Assembly (NCBI RefSeq): GCF_000759445.1
Contig: NZ_JRMB01000001.1
Span: 1,302,001-1,366,000, forward strand
Length of the DNA: 64,000 bases
Source of the DNA: Pseudomonas lutea
GTDB taxonomy: Bacteria; Pseudomonadota; Gammaproteobacteria; Pseudomonadales; Pseudomonadaceae
Direction: 5' to 3'
Shown: piece after piece, positions 39,406 through 48,682 of the stretch
Position numbering within the stretch: position 1 is the first letter of the stretch
Layout: each line of letters opens with the position of its first letter
Notes under the pieces: generated by a model
Seen by the model: the letters and a program-made list of their open reading frames with translations, nothing else
What the model was told of the DNA's origin: nothing
Database searches by the model: none
Made by a program: the position numbers and the translations under genes

Positions 39406-40223
39406 GATTTGCGGTAGATCCGCTCTTGTTTGACCAGAGGCTCGAACTGATTCTTGTAACCCGAGAAATCCAGGGTTTCCTTGCTGCCCAGCACCAGAAA
39501 GCCGCGATGGCACAGCGACTCGTGAAACAGCCCGAACGCCCGGTCCTGCAGCTTCTTGTTGAAGTAGATCAGCACATTGCGGCAGGAAATCAACTGCGTC
39601 TCGGAGAACACGCTGTCGGTTGCCAGGCTGTGGTCGGCGAAGGTCACGTTCTCACGCAGGGTCTTGTCGAAGATCGCGTAGTCGTAGGCCGCCGTGTAGT
39701 ACTCCGAAAACAGCCGCTTTCCGCCAGCCTTGAGGTAGTTTTCGTTGTAGCCGCGAATGTTTTCCATGGAGAAAATGCCTTGCTTGGCCTTCTCCAGCGA
39801 ATGCGGATTGATGTCGGTGGCGTAAATGATCGTGCGCTCAAGCAGACCTTCCTCGCGCAGCAGAATCGCCATCGAATAGACCTCTTCCCCGGTGCTGCAG
39901 CCCGCGATCCAGACTTTCAGCGACGGGTAGGTCTTGAGCAGCGGCACGACTTCTTCGCGGATCGCCAGGAAATGCGTCGGGTCTCGAAACATCTCGCTGA
40001 CCGGAATCGTCAGGAACTGCAGCAGCTGCATGAACGCCGACGGGTCATGCAGCACCCGTTCCTGCAGCGCGGAAATGGTCTTGAGTTCGAATTGTCGCAG
40101 CGCGTGGATGACGCGTCGTTTGACCGACGCGCCTGAGTAATCGCGGAAATCGTAGCTGTACTTCAAGTAGATCGCTTCGATCAGCAAGCGCAACTCGATA
40201 TCGGCGTCTCTCTCGGGGTGCAT
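39402..40223 (-). CDS. CheR-type methyltransferase
   Basis: 273 residues with the CheR N-terminal helical domain (DIELRLLIEAIYLKYSYDFRDYS) and the SAM-binding domain (VWIAGCSTGEEVYSMAI; IYATDINPHSLEKA; LISCRNVLIYFNKKLQ). It methylates glutamates, normally on chemoreceptors. I prefer the ATG at 40223 (MHPERDADIEL), which matches the family N-terminus; a GTG at 40298 would give 25 more residues and overlap the upstream kinase stop but lacks a ribosome site. Overlaps cheB by 4 bp. Confidence 0.92.
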   Translation of the reverse strand: MHPERDADIELRLLIEAIYLKYSYDFRDYSGASVKRRVIHALRQFELKTISALQERVLHDPSAFMQLLQFLTIPVSEMFRDPTHFLAIREEVVPLLKTYPSLKVWIAGCSTGEEVYSMAILLREEGLLERTIIYATDINPHSLEKAKQGIFSMENIRGYNENYLKAGGKRLFSEYYTAAYDYAIFDKTLRENVTFADHSLATDSVFSETQLISCRNVLIYFNKKLQDRAFGLFHESLCHRGFLVLGSKETLDFSGYKNQFEPLVKQERIYRKS

Positions 40224-40270
40224 CGGCAATTCCGGTTGGGGAGCGGGCGTGGTCAATTGATCCAATCCAC

Positions 40271-43200
40271 TCAGATACGTTCCATCTTTGGCAACCACAC
40301 GCGAATGAGTGAGAACAGCCGGTCCAGATCGATCGGTTTGGCGAGGTAGTCGTTGGAACCCGCCTGCAGGCAGCGATCCTGATCGTCTTTCATGGCCTTG
40401 GCGGTCACCGCGATGATCGGCAATTTCCGCCAGCGCGGGTTCTTGCGAATCTCGATCGTGGCCTCGTAGCCGTCCATCTCCGGCATCATCACGTCCATCA
40501 ACACCAGGTCGATATCATCGACGCTGTTGAGCTTTTCGATGGCTTCCAGACCATTGCGCCCGACTTCAACGATCGCGCCTTTATGTTCCAGCGCGCTGGT
40601 CAAGGCAAAAATGTTACGCACGTCGTCATCAACCACCAGAATCTTGCGCCCTTCAAACACGCGGTCGCGACTGCGCGCGGTCTTGAGCATTTTCTGGCGC
40701 TCGTTGGACAGCTGCGACTCGACCTTGTGCAGGAACAGCGTGACCTCGTCGAGCAAGCGTTCCGGCGAACGCGCCCCCTTGATGATGATGGTGCGCGAGT
40801 ACTTCAGCAGCTCGGCTTCCTCGTCGCGGGTCAGGTTGCGCCCGGTGTAGACGATGACCGGCGGGAACGCGCAGATTTCGTCGATCGACATGCGCTTGAG
40901 CAGCTCGTTGCCGAGCATGTCCGGCAGTTTCAGGTCGATGATCATGCAGTCATAGGCGTTGTCTCGCAGCAATTCGAGCGCATCCTGGGCAAAGCCGACC
41001 GCCGTGATCTCGATGTCGTCGTCGCCAATCAGGCGCGCGATGCTGTCGCGCTGCAAGGCATCGTCTTCGACCAGCAGGATGCGCTTGACCTTCTGGGTAA
41101 GCTTGGCTTCGAGCCGGGCAAACACGTCCTTGAGCTCTTCGCGCGTGGTCGGCTTGACTGCATAACCGATGGCGCCCATTTGCAGCGCGGCTTCCTGACG
41201 GTCTTCCACGGAAATCACATGCACGGGAATGTGTCGGGTGCTCGGCAATTCTTTCAGGCGTTGCAGCACCGTGAGACCGGAATGGTCCGGCAGGCGCATG
41301 TCCAGCAGGATCGCGTCCGGGACCAGCGAGGAGGCCAGGTCGAAGCCTTCATCAGCGGCATGGGCCACCAGGCAGTTGTAGCCGAGCTCGTGCGCGAGAT
41401 CGTAAAGGATGTGGGCAAAGCGCACTTCATCCTCAATGACCAGAATGCAGCGCTTGCTGAACGGCGCCTTGTCGCGGTCGTCGGCAAAGCGCGGGATGGC
41501 CTCGGCGGCCGGCGAAGCGACGGCGGCCACTGGCGCAGGCGGCGCCACGCGCGCGACCGGCAGTGGCGCAGGCTGAACGGCCACCACCGGGGCGTCGACG
41601 TATTGCGACGGCTCTTGCTCGACGTATTCTTCAGGCACCACGAGGGTGAAGATACTGCCCTGCCCCGGCGCACTGGTCACGCTGATCGAGCCGCCCAACA
41701 GGCGGGCCAGGTCACGAGAGATCGACAGCCCCAGACCGGTGCCGCCATAACGGCGGTTGGTGGTGCCGTCGGCCTGGCGGAACGCTTCGAAAATGCTTTC
41801 CTGCTGCTCTTCGGCAATCCCGATACCGGAGTCGCGCACGGTGAAGGCCACACCTTCGCCCGGCTGGCGTGAAACGGTCAGGCTGACCGCGCCGGCTTCG
41901 GTGAACTTGATCGCATTGGAGAGCAGGTTTTTGAGGATCTGCTCCAGGCGCTGGCGGTCGGTGTACAGCGACACCGGCGTGCCCGCCTGGACCTCCACCG
42001 AGAACTCCAGTTTTTTGTCGGCGGCCAGCGGTTCGAAGGTCATGCGCAAGCCATCGACCAGTCGGCTGACGCTGCTGTTTTCCGGGCGCATGTCGAGCTT
42101 GCCGGCCTCGACCTTGGAGATATCCAGAATGTCGTTGATCAGGTTCAGCAGGTCATTGCCGGCCGAGTAGATCGACTCGGCAAACTTCACCTGCTCTGCG
42201 GTCAGGTTGTCCTGCGGGTTTTCCGCCAGCAGCTTGGCCAGGATCAACGAACTATTGAGCGGCGTGCGCAGCTCATGGGACATGTTGGCAAGGAATTCGG
42301 ACTTGTATTTGCTGGAGCGCTGCAGCTCTTCGGCCCGGGCTTCGAGTTCAACCTGGGCGATGTTCAACTCTTCGTTGTTACGGTCCAGGGCGTCGCGCTG
42401 ATCCGCCAGCGCCTTGCCCTGCTCGGCCAACTGCTCGTTGGTCTGCTCCAACTCCGCCTGCTGGGTTTCCAGGTGCGCCTGAGATTCCTTGAGTATCCGC
42501 GATTGCTCTTCGAGCTCTTCGTTGGCGGTGCGCAGTTCTTCCTGCTGCACTTGAAGTTCTTCGTTGAGCTGCTGGGTTTCGGCGAGCACTTCCTGCAAGC
42601 GCTGACGATAACGGGCGGCCTCAATGGAGGTCCCGACGTTCTCGGCGACCAGTTCAAGGAATTCCAGATCGCGCGCCGTGAGTTCCCGCAGGAAGCCCAG
42701 CTCGATCACGCCGTTGACGTTGTCATCGTTGCTGGTCGGCACTACCACGACGCTGCGTGGCGAACCTTCACCCAGGCCGGAAGACACTTTGAAATAGTCC
42801 TGCGACACGTCGTCCAGCCGGATGATCTGGTCCAGCTCGGCGGCCTTGCCGACGATCCCTTCACCGCTGTAGATCGACTGTTCGTGCAATTCCTGTTCGC
42901 GTGAGAAGCCGTACGACGCCACCCGCACCAGACCACCGTGCTCCTGACGCACGTACACGGCCGCCACCACCGCGCCCAGGTATTGGGCAAAGAACTGCAG
43001 CACGTTGCGGCCCAAAAGGTTGAGCGTCAGCTGGCCAATCACCTGCTCGGCCAGTTCGCTCTGGCCGTTGCGCAGCCAGGCGACGTGGGAAAGGCGCTCG
43101 GCATCGGCCTGCTGCGCCCGCAGATTGGATGCGTAGGTCTCGGACAAGGTGGTCATGTCGCGACGCCCGACCCAGGCAAGGACACCGCTGACGAGCAGGA

Positions 43201-43783
43201 TGAACGCGATGTACAGCGAGACCGACACCACCGTCGTATGGGTGACGTCGGTGTTGCGGGTCAGCCGCAGCTGATGCTCGACGTTGGCCGCCTGCTCATA
43301 CTGGTCACGCATCTCGTCGGAGAGGCGCTTGCCGCGGCGGTTCTGGATCGGCGTCTGGTAGTCGCCCCCGGTACGCCGCAAGGTAATCATCTCTTGCGCA
43401 AACTCGTTCCACGACAACTGCAGGGCGGCCAGCCGCTTGAAGCGGTCAACCTGAGTCGGGTTGTCGGCGACCAGCTCCTCCAGGTTCTGAAGCTCGGTGC
43501 TGATGGCTGGCTTGGCGACCTCATAGGGGTCCAGAAAGCGCTCATCGCCGGTCAGCAGAAAGCCGCGCATGCCGGTTTCCATGTCCACCGACAACTTGAG
43601 GGAACGGTTGAGATTGTTGATGACCCGGTCGGTGTGCTCGACCCACTGGATGGCCGACAACAGATAGGAAATCAGGATGACAAAGAAGGCGGCACTGAGC
43701 ACGCCAACAGCCAGGGGTAAACTGACGTTGCGGCTTAACAGTTTGCGGAAACGTTGCTCATCGACTGCAGAGGTGGGGATCAT
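40271..43783 (-). CDS. Large CHASE3-GAF hybrid histidine kinase with three receivers
   Basis: 1170 residues, inner-membrane. Order: transmembrane helix (about 22-45), CHASE3 periplasmic sensor with [23 protein letters not shown], second transmembrane helix (about 185-205), GAF domain (about 235-390), long coiled coil (about 390-490), HisKA with His503 in [15 protein letters not shown], HATPase ([15 protein letters not shown]), then three receivers starting near residues 776, 899 and 1046 (Asp in [19 protein letters not shown] and [12 protein letters not shown]). Heads an operon with cheR, cheB and a REC-kinase; several outputs are therefore possible. Divergent from a single-domain response regulator gene. 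Confidence 0.94.
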   Translation of the reverse strand: MIPTSAVDEQRFRKLLSRNVSLPLAVGVLSAAFFVILISYLLSAIQWVEHTDRVINNLNRSLKLSVDMETGMRGFLLTGDERFLDPYEVAKPAISTELQNLEELVADNPTQVDRFKRLAALQLSWNEFAQEMITLRRTGGDYQTPIQNRRGKRLSDEMRDQYEQAANVEHQLRLTRNTDVTHTTVVSVSLYIAFILLVSGVLAWVGRRDMTTLSETYASNLRAQQADAERLSHVAWLRNGQSELAEQVIGQLTLNLLGRNVLQFFAQYLGAVVAAVYVRQEHGGLVRVASYGFSREQELHEQSIYSGEGIVGKAAELDQIIRLDDVSQDYFKVSSGLGEGSPRSVVVVPTSNDDNVNGVIELGFLRELTARDLEFLELVAENVGTSIEAARYRQRLQEVLAETQQLNEELQVQQEELRTANEELEEQSRILKESQAHLETQQAELEQTNEQLAEQGKALADQRDALDRNNEELNIAQVELEARAEELQRSSKYKSEFLANMSHELRTPLNSSLILAKLLAENPQDNLTAEQVKFAESIYSAGNDLLNLINDILDISKVEAGKLDMRPENSSVSRLVDGLRMTFEPLAADKKLEFSVEVQAGTPVSLYTDRQRLEQILKNLLSNAIKFTEAGAVSLTVSRQPGEGVAFTVRDSGIGIAEEQQESIFEAFRQADGTTNRRYGGTGLGLSISRDLARLLGGSISVTSAPGQGSIFTLVVPEEYVEQEPSQYVDAPVVAVQPAPLPVARVAPPAPVAAVASPAAEAIPRFADDRDKAPFSKRCILVIEDEVRFAHILYDLAHELGYNCLVAHAADEGFDLASSLVPDAILLDMRLPDHSGLTVLQRLKELPSTRHIPVHVISVEDRQEAALQMGAIGYAVKPTTREELKDVFARLEAKLTQKVKRILLVEDDALQRDSIARLIGDDDIEITAVGFAQDALELLRDNAYDCMIIDLKLPDMLGNELLKRMSIDEICAFPPVIVYTGRNLTRDEEAELLKYSRTIIIKGARSPERLLDEVTLFLHKVESQLSNERQKMLKTARSRDRVFEGRKILVVDDDVRNIFALTSALEHKGAIVEVGRNGLEAIEKLNSVDDIDLVLMDVMMPEMDGYEATIEIRKNPRWRKLPIIAVTAKAMKDDQDRCLQAGSNDYLAKPIDLDRLFSLIRVWLPKMERI

Positions 43784-43888
43784 CGCAAGGGCTCAGGCGG
43801 ATTCGTCTAAACGACGGAGTTTGCCGTAAAGCTCGGCTAAAACTCCAGCTTCACACATAGAAGGTTGAATTTTCTGACATTAGATGAG

Positions 43889-43944
43889 GTGCAGCAGGGC
43901 CTGCACTATACGTTTGAGTGCAACCCAAAAGCCACTACACTCAA
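43889..43944. promoter_or_regulatory. Two dyads in the divergent promoter region
   Basis: Dyad 1 is GTGCAG-N6-CTGCAC at 43889-43906. Dyad 2 is TTGAGTG (43914-43920) and CACTCAA (43938-43944) 17 bp apart. On the plus strand TTGAGT-N16-TACACT overlaps dyad 2 and could be a sigma-70 promoter for the response regulator gene at 44053. The 268-bp gap separates the CHASE3 kinase (minus) and that regulator (plus). Confidence 0.45.
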
Positions 43945-44052
43945 TTGAATCGTGTTGTTGCAGCGCGGAAGTTGGCACAATTGCGCCCCCGGCGAAACGC
44001 GCTAGAACCTCACGCATTGCGCTGTGCTCCCTGCCTATTAAAGGAACCTTTC

Positions 44053-44415
44053 ATGTCCGATTCACCCCGCACGATTCTGGTGGTTGAAGATGACAACATC
44101 GTCCGGATGTTGATCGTCGACGTCCTCGAGGAGCTTGACTACAGCGTGCTTGAAGCAGCCGACGCCGGTGAGGCCATTACCTTTCTGCAAAACAGCGGTC
44201 AGACCATCGACCTGATGATGACCGACCTCGGCCTGCCAGACATGAACGGTCGCGAACTGGCTCAGAAGGCGCGTGAGATCCGTGCCGACATACCAGTGCT
44301 GTTCGCCAGCGGCTATGCGGACACTGTCGATGTACCCGAGGGCATGCACAATATCGGCAAGCCGTTTTCCATCGATCAGCTGCGCGACAAGGTAAACGGC
44401 ATCCTTGGCAACTGA
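44053..44415 (+). CDS. Single-domain response regulator
   Basis: 120 residues, a lone receiver: TILVVEDDNIVRMLIVDVLEE, phosphoacceptor Asp in LMMTDLGLPDMNGREL, Thr/Ser position in VLFASGYAD, Lys in NIGKPFSIDQL. The ATG at 44053 has AAGGAA 8 bp upstream. It resembles the receiver of the KaiC-linked kinase and the one at the right edge, a group often fused to or paired with PAS-type kinases. Divergent from the CHASE3 kinase, a possible phosphodonor; the next gene starts 7 bp after its stop. Confidence 0.9.
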   Translation: MSDSPRTILVVEDDNIVRMLIVDVLEELDYSVLEAADAGEAITFLQNSGQTIDLMMTDLGLPDMNGRELAQKAREIRADIPVLFASGYADTVDVPEGMHNIGKPFSIDQLRDKVNGILGN

Positions 44416-44422
44416 GTACCCT

Positions 44423-45709
44423 GTGCAGCAACCCCCGATCCATGTGCTGATCATTGGCTATGTCTGGCCCGAGCCACGCTCGTCTGCGGCCAGTGGCCAT
44501 GTGATGCAGCTGATCGACTGTTTTCTTGAGCAAGGCTGGCAGGTCACCTTCGCCAGCGCCGCCAATGAAGGTGAGCACAAGGCTGATCTGGCCACACTGG
44601 GGATCGCCGAAGCCACCATCGCCCTCAATCACGACAGCTTCGATACATTCATCAGCGCGTTGCAACCTGACGTGGTGCTGTTCGACCAGTTTTTGATGGA
44701 AGAACAGTTCGGCTGGCGCGTCGAAAAGCACAGCCCGCATGCGCTGCGCGTGCTGGAAACCTCTGATCTGCAGAGCCTGCGGCATGCCCGTCATCAGGCC
44801 GTCAAGGAATGGCTGGGCGGCAAACCCGACGCCGACCTGACCGAGTGTTTCAACATGCCCCGCGAACAGCTCTTCAACCGCATGGCCGCCTCGGATCTGG
44901 CCCTGCGCGAAATCGCCGCAATCCACCGCAGTGACCTGAGCCTCATGGTCTCCGATGTTGAAATCGAGCTGCTGGTCGACTGTTTTTCCGTTCCGGCTGC
45001 CCAGTTGCATTGGGTGCCCTTGCTGGTGCGCGATGTGCCCGAGTACGACGGCGCCTTCGAAGACCGCGCGCATTTCATCACCATCGGCAATTTTCGCCAC
45101 GCGCCGAACTGGGATGCGGTCCTGTGGCTGAAGAACACCGTCTGGCCGCTGATCCGCGCTCAGCTGCCCACCGCGCAGGTGCATGTCTACGGCGCGTACA
45201 CACCGCCCAAGGCAGCCGCGCTGCACAACGCCGCGCAGGGCTTTCACATCATGAACTGGGCCGAAGATGCGCTGGAGGTGATGAGCGCGGCGCGGGTTTC
45301 GTTGGCGCCGCTGCGCTTCGGCGCGGGCATCAAGGGCAAGATTATCGACGCCATGCTCTGCGGCACGCCCACGGTGACAACGCCCATCGGCGCCGAGGCC
45401 ATGCACGGCGAGCTGGCCTTTCCCGGGGCGGTGGCGTGCGAGGCGCAAGCGCTGGCCGACGCAGCCGTCAGCTTTTACACAGACGCCGAGCGCTGGGGAC
45501 AGGCGCAGCGCGATGGCCGGCAACTGCTGTTGGCGCGATATGACCACGCCCGGCATTGCCAGGCGCTGGTAGCGCGTATTCTTGCGCTGCGTGAAGGGCT
45601 GGCAGCGCACCGGCTGGCCAACTTCACCGGGGCCATGCTTCGTCATCACCAGCACAAGAGCACGCAATACATGTCCCAATGGATCGAAGCCAAGAATAAA
45701 AACGGCTGA
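44423..45709 (+). CDS. Glycosyltransferase, GT4-like
   Basis: 428 residues with a GT-B fold. The N-terminal domain opens with IHVLIIGYVWPEPRSSAASGHV and the C-terminal domain has the nucleotide-sugar region TIGNFRHAPNWDAV...AQVHVYGAYTP and LAPLRFGAGIKGKIIDAMLCGTP, where the glutamate of typical GT4 EX7E motifs is not obvious. Acceptor and donor are unknown. The start is uncertain: GTG at 44423 is 7 bp after the response regulator stop; TTG at 44405 would overlap it. No polysaccharide genes adjoin. Confidence 0.8.
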   Translation: MQQPPIHVLIIGYVWPEPRSSAASGHVMQLIDCFLEQGWQVTFASAANEGEHKADLATLGIAEATIALNHDSFDTFISALQPDVVLFDQFLMEEQFGWRVEKHSPHALRVLETSDLQSLRHARHQAVKEWLGGKPDADLTECFNMPREQLFNRMAASDLALREIAAIHRSDLSLMVSDVEIELLVDCFSVPAAQLHWVPLLVRDVPEYDGAFEDRAHFITIGNFRHAPNWDAVLWLKNTVWPLIRAQLPTAQVHVYGAYTPPKAAALHNAAQGFHIMNWAEDALEVMSAARVSLAPLRFGAGIKGKIIDAMLCGTPTVTTPIGAEAMHGELAFPGAVACEAQALADAAVSFYTDAERWGQAQRDGRQLLLARYDHARHCQALVARILALREGLAAHRLANFTGAMLRHHQHKSTQYMSQWIEAKNKNG

Positions 45710-45727
45710 CCTGTGCAGCCAACCGCG

Positions 45728-46489
45728 TCAGCTCACGGCGCGGCGCAAGATGTAGGTGTCCATGATCCAGCCTTTGCGCGCACGCGCCGTTTCCCGCGCC
45801 TCACGGATCTGCGCGCCGACCTCATGCAGCGGCCCTGAAATGAGGATTTCGTCAGCAGTGCCCAGGTACGCGCCCCAATAAATGTGCAGCGCCTGATCGA
45901 CAAAACGTTCGAAGGCGCAATGTGCGTCCAGCATCACCACGCTGTTGTGAATGTCGCCGCCCTGCTGCGCCGCGATCTGCCGACCTGTGGTGATGTCGAC
46001 AGGCTCTCCGATACGGTTCAGGCCGATGCGGTGCGCCGCCGCCAGCGCCTGCACGCTGGTGATGCCGGGGATCACGTCGTACTTGAACGATGCACCGCCC
46101 CGCGCGAGGACGTGATCGAGAATCCGCAGCGTGCTGTCGTACAGCGCCGGGTCGCCCCACACCAGAAACGCCCCGGTCTGGCCTGGCTTCAGCTCGTCAC
46201 TGATCAGTTGCTCGAATAGCGCGGCGCGCTGCTCATGCCAATGCTCGATGCCGCTGCGGTAGGACGGCGAATCGCTGTCGCGTCTGGGGTCGCTGACCTG
46301 CACAAGGCGGTAGTCGTGCCCCTCGATGTAGCGCGTACAAATGTCCCGCCGCAGCGCGAGCAAATCATCGTTGGCGTAGCCCTTGTCGAGAATGAAAAAC
46401 ACCTGGGTGCGGTTCAACGCCTTGATCGCCTGAACAGTGATGTGCTCGGGATTGCCCGCGCCGATGCCGATGATCAGGATTGTTTTCAT
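45728..46489 (-). CDS. cobF: Precorrin-6A synthase (deacetylating) CobF
   Basis: CobF uses SAM to methylate C-1 of precorrin-5 and releases acetate, a step of the aerobic cobalamin pathway. The 253-residue product has the tetrapyrrole methylase fold: ILIIGIGAGNPEHITVQAI at the N-terminus, GAFLVWGDPALYDSTLRIL (SAM site) and VIPGITSVQALAAAHRI. No other cob gene is in the window. It converges on the glycosyltransferase gene with an 18-bp gap. Confidence 0.93.
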   Translation of the reverse strand: MKTILIIGIGAGNPEHITVQAIKALNRTQVFFILDKGYANDDLLALRRDICTRYIEGHDYRLVQVSDPRRDSDSPSYRSGIEHWHEQRAALFEQLISDELKPGQTGAFLVWGDPALYDSTLRILDHVLARGGASFKYDVIPGITSVQALAAAHRIGLNRIGEPVDITTGRQIAAQQGGDIHNSVVMLDAHCAFERFVDQALHIYWGAYLGTADEILISGPLHEVGAQIREARETARARKGWIMDTYILRRAVS

Positions 46490-46553
46490 GGTGGTGGTTG
46501 ATCGTCCAAGTGAAAGTGCATTGACGCCCTGCGCAAATCAAGGTTGATCGCCG

Positions 46554-46955
46554 CTATTCATGAAGCTCGCGCAAGGCTGCCGTTGCCAAAAATCCAGAGC
46601 GTGAACGGTAGCGCTGATCGCTCCTGACCCGTGCGTCGATGCGTTCAAGCAGCACTTCCGGCAGCGTGGCGTTGAACCGTACCGAGCGGCCGAAATAGGG
46701 AGTTACGTCGAATTCAACCACGGCCCAAACGCCCCCCTGTAAGTCAGGATTATGAACGTGGGCATCGATATCCGAGGCTGTAGGCAACGGGTCACCATCC
46801 GCGACGAGCCCTTCGAAGTGCAGCGCCAACGCCTCCTTCACGTTATCCAGCGCCTGGCCAAAGGTAGCGCCGGAGGAAAAGCATCCTGGAATATCCGGCA
46901 CAGTCACGCCGTACACCGATTCAGGATCCTTGTGTAATACAACAGGTAACTTCAT
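46554..46955 (-). CDS. hicB: HicB-type antitoxin
   Basis: 133 residues with the HicB N-terminal RNase-H-like fold (VVLHKDPESVYGVTVPDIPGCFSSG, followed by ALDNVKEAL) and a C-terminal ribbon-helix-helix DNA-binding part (RFNATLPEVLLERIDARV...SGFLATAAL). HicB neutralises the HicA mRNA interferase and represses its own operon. Here the open frame is intact while the upstream hicA is frameshifted, so HicB is an orphan antitoxin that may still act as a DNA-binding protein. Confidence 0.92.
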   Translation of the reverse strand: MKLPVVLHKDPESVYGVTVPDIPGCFSSGATFGQALDNVKEALALHFEGLVADGDPLPTASDIDAHVHNPDLQGGVWAVVEFDVTPYFGRSVRFNATLPEVLLERIDARVRSDQRYRSRSGFLATAALRELHE

Positions 46956-46990
46956 TTCCTCGTCCTCCCAAGCCTACTGCCTCACACCGT

Positions 46991-47172
46991 CTACCTCACG
47001 CCAGCCTGCTTCAATATGCTGTGAACGGTGCCTGGGCAGGTCATCTTTCGGATGAGGAACCGTGACACGCCCGGCTTTGATCGGGTGCTTATACTGGCGA
47101 TGACTCCCCTTGATCTCGACCAGATACCACGCCATCGTCCTCAATCATCCTGATCATCTCCCTGCTGCGCAT
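46991..47172 (-). pseudogene. hicA: hicA toxin, inactivated by two frameshifts
   Basis: Read from the ATG at 47172, the first 14 residues are the HicA start MRSREMIRMIEDDG. An extra base then moves the frame; in the next frame WYLVEIKGSHRQYKHPIKAG, with the catalytic His in GSHRQ, and VTVPHPKDDLPRH follow. About 45 bp before the end, two bases are missing and the closing VHSILKQAGVR is in a third frame, ending at TAG 46991-46993. So the coding content of a ~60-residue HicA is all present but in three frames. The codons lie directly upstream of hicB in the usual toxin-antitoxin order. Confidence 0.85.
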
Positions 47173-47534
47173 CAGCCTATCCCTTTGTGGACTGATGTGG
47201 ATAGTACACACCGCAGTTTCTTGCGCCACCGCGCGGGAAAGTTCATAAGTGACGGTATGTAACGTCATCCCGAGACAACCTTCAGCGCGTCGCGATCTTG
47301 ACGCAGACATCCCAATGACGCACTGCAGGCGTTTTAGTGGGCCCGGCTTCAGCTGATAGGGCGTCGAGCGTCTCGCCGCGGGGTTTGATGGTCCTGAGAC
47401 TGCCTCTTCCCGGCTAAAGACGGCCCTGCTGAAGTCACGCGCACCGCTACATTCTGGTAAACCCCGCGTCTGTATTCCGCCCGACAAATAGTGCACATTA
47501 CCCCCCACACGCCATTCTCCAGACCGGCACCCGC
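47173..47534. other. Intergenic region between hicA remnant and mtlR
   Basis: About 360 bp. It contains degenerate pieces resembling family C REPs (CCGGCTTCAGCTGATAGGGC near 47342 and TTCCCGGCTAAAGACGG near 47407). No gene is supported. It must hold the hicAB promoter (leftward) and the mtlR promoter (rightward); no clear ribosome site precedes mtlR. Confidence 0.5.
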
Positions 47535-48440
47535 ATGATCAAAACAACAAGAGTCACCGACCCGTCCTACGAGTTGATGGACGACCATAACGGTCTGTCG
47601 ATCATCTACCGCGAACACGGATTTCCCTGTCCGCTGGTCCGCTGGCATTTCCACAAGGAATACGAGCTGCACCTGATCGTGGCCAGCTCGGGCAAAGTGT
47701 TTGTCGGCGATTACATTGGCAATTTCCACCCCGAATCGCTGTTTCTCACCGGCCCGAATCTGCCACACAACTGGATCAGTCAGATCGACGAGGACGAAGT
47801 CGTGCCCAAGCGCGACATGCTGGTGAATTTCACCGAGGAGCTGCTCGACAGCGGCAATCAGGTATTTGCCGAGCTCAAGACCCTGGCGCCGCTGCTTGAA
47901 CGCGCCCAGTACGGCATCGAATTTCGTTGCAAGCGCACGATCCGTCAGGCCACCCGACTGATGCAGAAGATCGCCGACACTTCAGGCATCACCCGCCTGG
48001 GGCATTTCTTCATTCTGCTGGAAGTGCTGGCCGCCAGTGACGACTTCCAGCTGTTGTCCGGCACCACTGCTTCACAGCTGTCAGACGATCACGCCGTGGA
48101 GCGCACCAACAAGGCCGTGGATTACATCTTCGCCCACTACGCCCGGGAGCTGCCGCTGGAAGAAGTGGCGGAGTACCTGGGCATGAAGCCGACGTACTTT
48201 TCCCGCGTATTCAAACAGGCGACCGGGCGCTGCTTCGTCGAATTCGTCAATCGGCTGCGCATCAGCAAATCCTGCGAACTGCTCGCCGACGGGGACCGCC
48301 CCGTGACCGACGTTTGCTTCGAGTCGGGTTTCAATAACATTTCCAACTTCAACCGCCGGTTCCAGCAACTCAAGGGCATGACGCCTTCGCACTATCGCCG
48401 CCTGGCCGTGCAGCGCCTGACCGAACAAAACCTGTACTGA
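47535..48440 (+). CDS. mtlR: AraC-family activator of polyol genes, MtlR
   Basis: 301 residues with an N-terminal cupin-type ligand domain (VRWHFHKEYELHLIVASSGKVFVGD) and a C-terminal double helix-turn-helix (LEEVAEYLGMKPTYFSRVFKQ and VTDVCFESGFNNISNFNRRF, ending MTPSHYRR). In P. fluorescens MtlR activates mtlEFGKDYZ in response to mannitol, sorbitol and arabitol. Here it is directly upstream of and co-directional with that operon. Confidence 0.94.
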   Translation: MIKTTRVTDPSYELMDDHNGLSIIYREHGFPCPLVRWHFHKEYELHLIVASSGKVFVGDYIGNFHPESLFLTGPNLPHNWISQIDEDEVVPKRDMLVNFTEELLDSGNQVFAELKTLAPLLERAQYGIEFRCKRTIRQATRLMQKIADTSGITRLGHFFILLEVLAASDDFQLLSGTTASQLSDDHAVERTNKAVDYIFAHYARELPLEEVAEYLGMKPTYFSRVFKQATGRCFVEFVNRLRISKSCELLADGDRPVTDVCFESGFNNISNFNRRFQQLKGMTPSHYRRLAVQRLTEQNLY

Positions 48441-48472
48441 TTCGTTGCCCATTCCCGCCCTTCAGCTACGCT

Positions 48473-48506
48473 GGAACTGCCCTGCGCCGTGCGCTGGCGC
48501 AGTTCC
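48473..48506 (+). promoter_or_regulatory. Dyad between mtlR and mtlE
   Basis: GGAACTGC (48473-48480) and GCAGTTCC (48499-48506) frame an inner CTGCGCC/GGCGCAG pair, so the same DNA offers two stems. It may terminate mtlR transcripts or form part of the MtlR operator; CAGTTCC recurs near 48547, before a possible -10 TGTAAT near 48592. The mtlE ribosome site is GAGGAG, 7 bp before its ATG. Confidence 0.45.
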
Positions 48507-48682
48507 CCCGTGTGGCCCTCTCAAAGCTCAGTGCAAGAAAGTATCAGTTCCAGTGCGCCGCAGGATTTGTCAGCGCGTGCGCTTAGGGCTGTAATCAGGC
48601 GACATTCTTCCTGGCCTCCGGAAGAAACAAAAACAATAACCAAGCTTCTGTCGTCCCTCGGGGCGCTGAAGAGGAGTGATAA

